Shown here in pieces: positions 1 through 64,000 of a stretch of DNA of 64,000 nt. Under the pieces are notes generated by a model. The model saw nothing but the letters and a program-made list of their open reading frames with translations. It was not told the origin of the DNA and did not search any database. The stretch lies in contig JACEEZ010000391.1 in the NCBI GenBank assembly GCA_016584305.1, forward strand, positions 242,001 through 306,000, given 5' to 3'. Numbering within the stretch: position 1 is the stretch's first letter; the number at the start of each line of letters is the position of its first letter. The translations under genes were made by a program, and so were the position numbers. The stretch comes from Chionoecetes opilio. Taxonomy: Eukaryota; Arthropoda; Malacostraca; Decapoda; Majidae.

Positions 1-288
1 TCACATGTTTGGCAATATTTGAGTAGCTTTTACTCTCATATACTAGCTGAGAGTTGTCAATCTTTTCTATCACATCACCAATTAACTTAACAACACCCTC
101 TTCTTTAATTATCATGTTGTGTAGCATGCATAGAGCTTTGGTGATAAGCACGGCCATGCCCTTGAACTCAACGTGCAATAGTACATCAGCTGATGCAGTT
201 ACTGATGCCGGGCAGGAGTCATGTTGCCATGGCACCTCCCGCTTTACATCGATCTCAGTGTGGCCACCCTGACTCGCCTGGCCGCTCT
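1..288 (-). other. Possible coding fragment running off the left edge
   Basis: On the minus strand one frame stays open from about 288 down to position 1, with no stop and no clear start Met. The translated stretch contains a motif like ALCMLHNMIIKEEG, which loosely recalls the C-terminal part of transposase-derived nucleases of the Harbinger/HARBI1 type. I cannot assign a family from this length. A TAG in the same frame lies just upstream (higher coordinate). It could be an exon of a neighbouring gene, a transposase relic, or chance. Confidence 0.25.
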
Positions 289-480
289 AGCTCTCGCTTG
301 CATTTTCCCTCCCAGTGTGGCAGCGGCCTTAGGCTCAGAGGAATTATCCGCTGGGTCTGAGCCTCAATCCACACTGTGAGCAAGTTTTCCATCTCACTGA
401 TCACTTTTCTATGTCACTTCAAAATTGGAAATAGGTTGGTGGGAAACAAGTTCGCTGGTTTTCGAACCTATTTCCGCATA

Positions 481-1524
481 CACTAGGGTCCCACATAAAA
501 CGAGAAATTGGTCGATAAACGAGGTCGTTTTATGTGAATTCACCCTATGTGAAACACATAACCTATGGGAAAAATTGATATTGGTCGATCGGTCCTCCCG
601 CCCGTATCCGTACATTTATACTTGTTCACACCCATGCATACCAGAACATGGTATTATTTTACACTAGGATCGAAATTCCCTACACAATTGGGAGTATGGT
701 TTCTGTTTACCTTATTGGATTCTAGGAAACATTCTTTTGGACTCAAACATTTGGAGATAATGACATGTTGTTCATAGGGAGGCGAGAGACAAGTGTTTGT
801 TTACGTGCGGCGTGCCTCTCACTCTTCTTCCTCTTGTGGTCTACATCACCTCTGTTCTTCTCTTGCCACGGACACTATTAATGCAGATTTGGCTTTAGTT
901 AGGAGGTTAAAGCATGGGATTAGGTTAGGTTAGTGACTCAAAAGCAAGTTGCCATAAACCTGGCTTAACTCTCGCTTGCGTGCCTCGCCAGAACTGCCGG
1001 GGCCCGCTCACAGCTGATAACTTGTAAACACCAATGACGACACCAAACCATAATGACGAGTGTACCTTCGAATGGAAGCCATCAATAAATTACGATAACT
1101 GACGATATTGTGAATGGATCACAACATATATCCATCAGAATGTTTTTTTTTATAATAATGGATGAGAATTTCGCGGTCGCTACCGCCGTTGCTACTCACT
1201 CACCCTTGCCACGGCTTGCACTAGCTGGGCAAGCCGGCTTACGAAAAGTGCCTCGAGTTAACAGAAAACGCAAGCTGCCGCAAGCCTTCTTATGGCGGCC
1301 TGCTCACGTTCTGTACAATATTTCGGCTCTTTATATGAGAACGCCTCGGATTTGTCCTACTTTGATGGCGGAATCATTCTATATGATCAAATTCGTTCCT
1401 AACGAAAATGTTGGAATTTTATTTATTTAAAAAAAAAATTCAAATTTAAATTTTAATATTTTGGGTCGTTCGCTTTATAGGGGAAAAAACTTTTTGCGAA
1501 CACGCTTTATGCCGGACCCTAGTG
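481..1524. mobile_element. Family J TIR element (TA-flanked, non-autonomous)
   Basis: The left end CACTAGGGTCC (481) is matched by its reverse complement GGACCCTAGTG ending at 1524, and both sides abut TA. This is the terminal layout of Tc1/mariner/pogo superfamily elements. No transposase frame is recognisable inside. A second dispersed repeat, shared with 58325-58790, occupies roughly 650-960 within it. Confidence 0.7.
650..960. repeat. Dispersed repeat shared with 58325-58790
   Basis: The segment containing GTTTACCTTATTGGATTC, a GGAGGCGAGAGAC block and ending in a short TTAGGTTAGGTTAG run is clearly homologous, with substitutions and small indels, to 58325-58590. A sub-block around 670-715 matches 58700-58790 in inverted orientation. 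The repeat therefore probably has inverted ends. No coding content is visible. Confidence 0.6.
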
Positions 1525-2496
1525 TATCTATTTCCCAAACAAAAACTAGCAAGAACTTGTTGACACGTACCACCATTCCCCTCCCATAATAACTCACAAA
1601 ATACACTCAGCTTTCTGGTTACTAAAGGTACAGCGTATGTCTTGCTTCGAGTGACTGAGCGAGAGTAGCCATTGACAGATCACGGACCGACAGTGAATAG
1701 AACATTGCAGGTGTTGCTTCCTCCTCACCTTCCCCGACAAGACACCAGCACTGCCAGAACCCATCTCAGTCTTTTTCTCTCTGCTATTTAACAGTTTTTA
1801 TTACTGTCTAACCCATTTTTTCCTTGCCATTCAAATTGACCATCATTCACCTATTATGGCACAAGGTCCATGGATCTGGGGTACTTCTTCATCCTTGTCC
1901 ACCAATATCATTAATGACTAGTTTTACCTGCATCTTCACTTATTTTACAAGAAAGAAACTGCCTCTTCAATTTGGCATTAAAAAAAAAAAAAATATTTTA
2001 GGAAGGAAGGAAGATAAAGATGAAATTATGGAACTGGAAGTGAAGTAAAGGAAGAAAGGCAGTGAAGGAAATTGATAAAGGAAAGAAGAAAGAAAGAAGT
2101 AGGTGAAGGAAGGAGGTAAATTTTTGGTTCTCTGCATCTCAATTTTTTATATTAAACTAATATTTTGAATATTTTGGCGTTTATTTCCTTTCTTTACTGA
2201 TCTGAATCTTGGCAAAATTGTTATTTTTTTTAAATAGTGGAGTTTTATATCCCTCAAAAAAAGTATTTCCCAAGTAAATATATCAAATCAATTGGAAAAT
2301 GCATCAAAATTTATCGGAAGAAATAGTTTCATGAAAGAATAAGCCCTACATCTTTATTTTGAATACTTTTTTTCTGTAATACATTTGTACACCATATGTA
2401 GCATTTTTTTCTACATTTTTTTGGTATATTTCATATATTATTTTTTGTTTATTGTTGTTTTCTTTGCTCTACACTGCCACCACTTCACCCCCACAG
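1525..2496. other. AT-rich non-coding stretch upstream of first coding exon
   Basis: After element J the sequence is AT-rich, with a GGAAGG/GAAAG purine-rich patch near 2005-2115. I see no convincing exon, promoter motif or transposon end. It precedes a strong polypyrimidine/AG acceptor at 2496. It may be the intron that separates a non-coding 5' exon from the first coding exon. Confidence 0.4.
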
Positions 2497-2502
2497 ATAA
2501 CC

Positions 2503-63372
<60,870 letters not shown>

Positions 63373-63851
63373 GTGAGAAACACATAGCAACACAAAAAGT
63401 AAACTGCAACAAACCTCTAGGTCCTCATGAGGCTATTTGTGATCAAATGTATTATGTAATCTAAAGTGAAAGGCATAAGATAGTGAAGGGCAAAGGCTTC
63501 TCCACGCCCTCCAATTACTTCTCTATCAAGACTCAGGCAAGAGTCTTCAGGTAAGAGTCTAATGTAGGAGTAGAGAAAGAAAACAAAGAAGCAGAAGAAG
63601 ACATAAGATAAGGAAGAAAAGGAGGAGAGAAAGTAGAGGAAGAGGAGAGAAGGAAGAGGAGGAGAATGAAAAAAAACCGGGCATAAGGAAGCAAAAGAGG
63701 GGGAGGAGGAGGCAAAAGTGAATGAGGAAGGGAAAGGGAATAATAATAAGATGGAGGAGGATGGTGAGGAAGAGAAGAACCAAAACATATTATATCTATT
63801 CATATTTATATGTTCATTCATTTATTTTTCTTTATTTTCTTTCCACACAAA

Positions 63852-64000
<149 letters not shown>

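Noticed and set aside
920..936. Interstitial telomere array
   Set aside because: Only two or three TTAGG-like units, embedded in a dispersed repeat.

Overview
This window looks like a piece of an intron-rich, repeat-laden invertebrate genome, most likely a decapod or other malacostracan crustacean. That placement is inference from the dense (TA)n, (GA)n and (CT)n microsatellites, the many Tc1/mariner/pogo-type elements, the tRNA-derived SINEs, the CR1/Jockey-type LINEs and a Mag-like Gypsy element. No species-specific marker was found. Only one host gene can be supported.

Host gene: eight coding exons on the + strand, between 2503 and 63372, encode the first 377 residues of a HERC4-like E3 ubiquitin ligase. 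They supply a complete seven-bladed RCC1-like propeller. Every exon has an AG acceptor and GT donor and the phases join without a break. The catalytic HECT half must lie beyond the right edge. An acceptor-like tract in front of the first coding exon suggests a non-coding 5' exon further upstream. Intron 1 is about 35 kb and intron 6 about 12 kb, and both are packed with transposons.

Layout. 1-2496: a possible minus-strand coding fragment, a TA-flanked TIR element (family J) and AT-rich sequence. 2618-37990 (intron 1): two mirror-image family-B elements, then a row of TA-targeting elements separated by (TA)n runs (I, E1, SINE1, H, the Tc1-like G, E2; 4193-12834). Next come LINE A with LINE B inserted in it (14100-19990) and a deep nest of pogo/Tigger-like elements (A containing B3 containing C1 containing SINEs, plus E3 and D1; 20685-27803). 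These are followed by several MITE and foldback elements, a C-family element enclosing a tRNA-derived SINE and LINE C (30928-34234), a LINE ORF1 relic (34237-37020) and a small TIR element (L). 37991-46287: exons 2-6 with microsatellites, a foldback element, a very homopolymer-rich stretch with a scrambled RT relic (40435-43440) and a 1.6-kb CT tract. 46288-58081 (intron 6): minus-strand LINE D split by element D2, a complete Gypsy/Mag LTR retrotransposon with matching 5-bp target duplication, and element E5. The Gypsy gag is itself split by E4. 58235-63195 (intron 7): two back-to-back TTAA-flanked elements, the second holding C2, then element F, then exon 8 and a terminal CT repeat.

Family letters (A-L, P, SINE1, SINE2, LINE A-D) are local labels for this window, not database names. 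Three relationships stand out. SINE2 shares its 3' tail with LINE C/D. Family E carries a captured LINE C-terminal coding tail that has been tandemly multiplied. Family C carries SINE1 and SINE2 as passengers in at least two copies.
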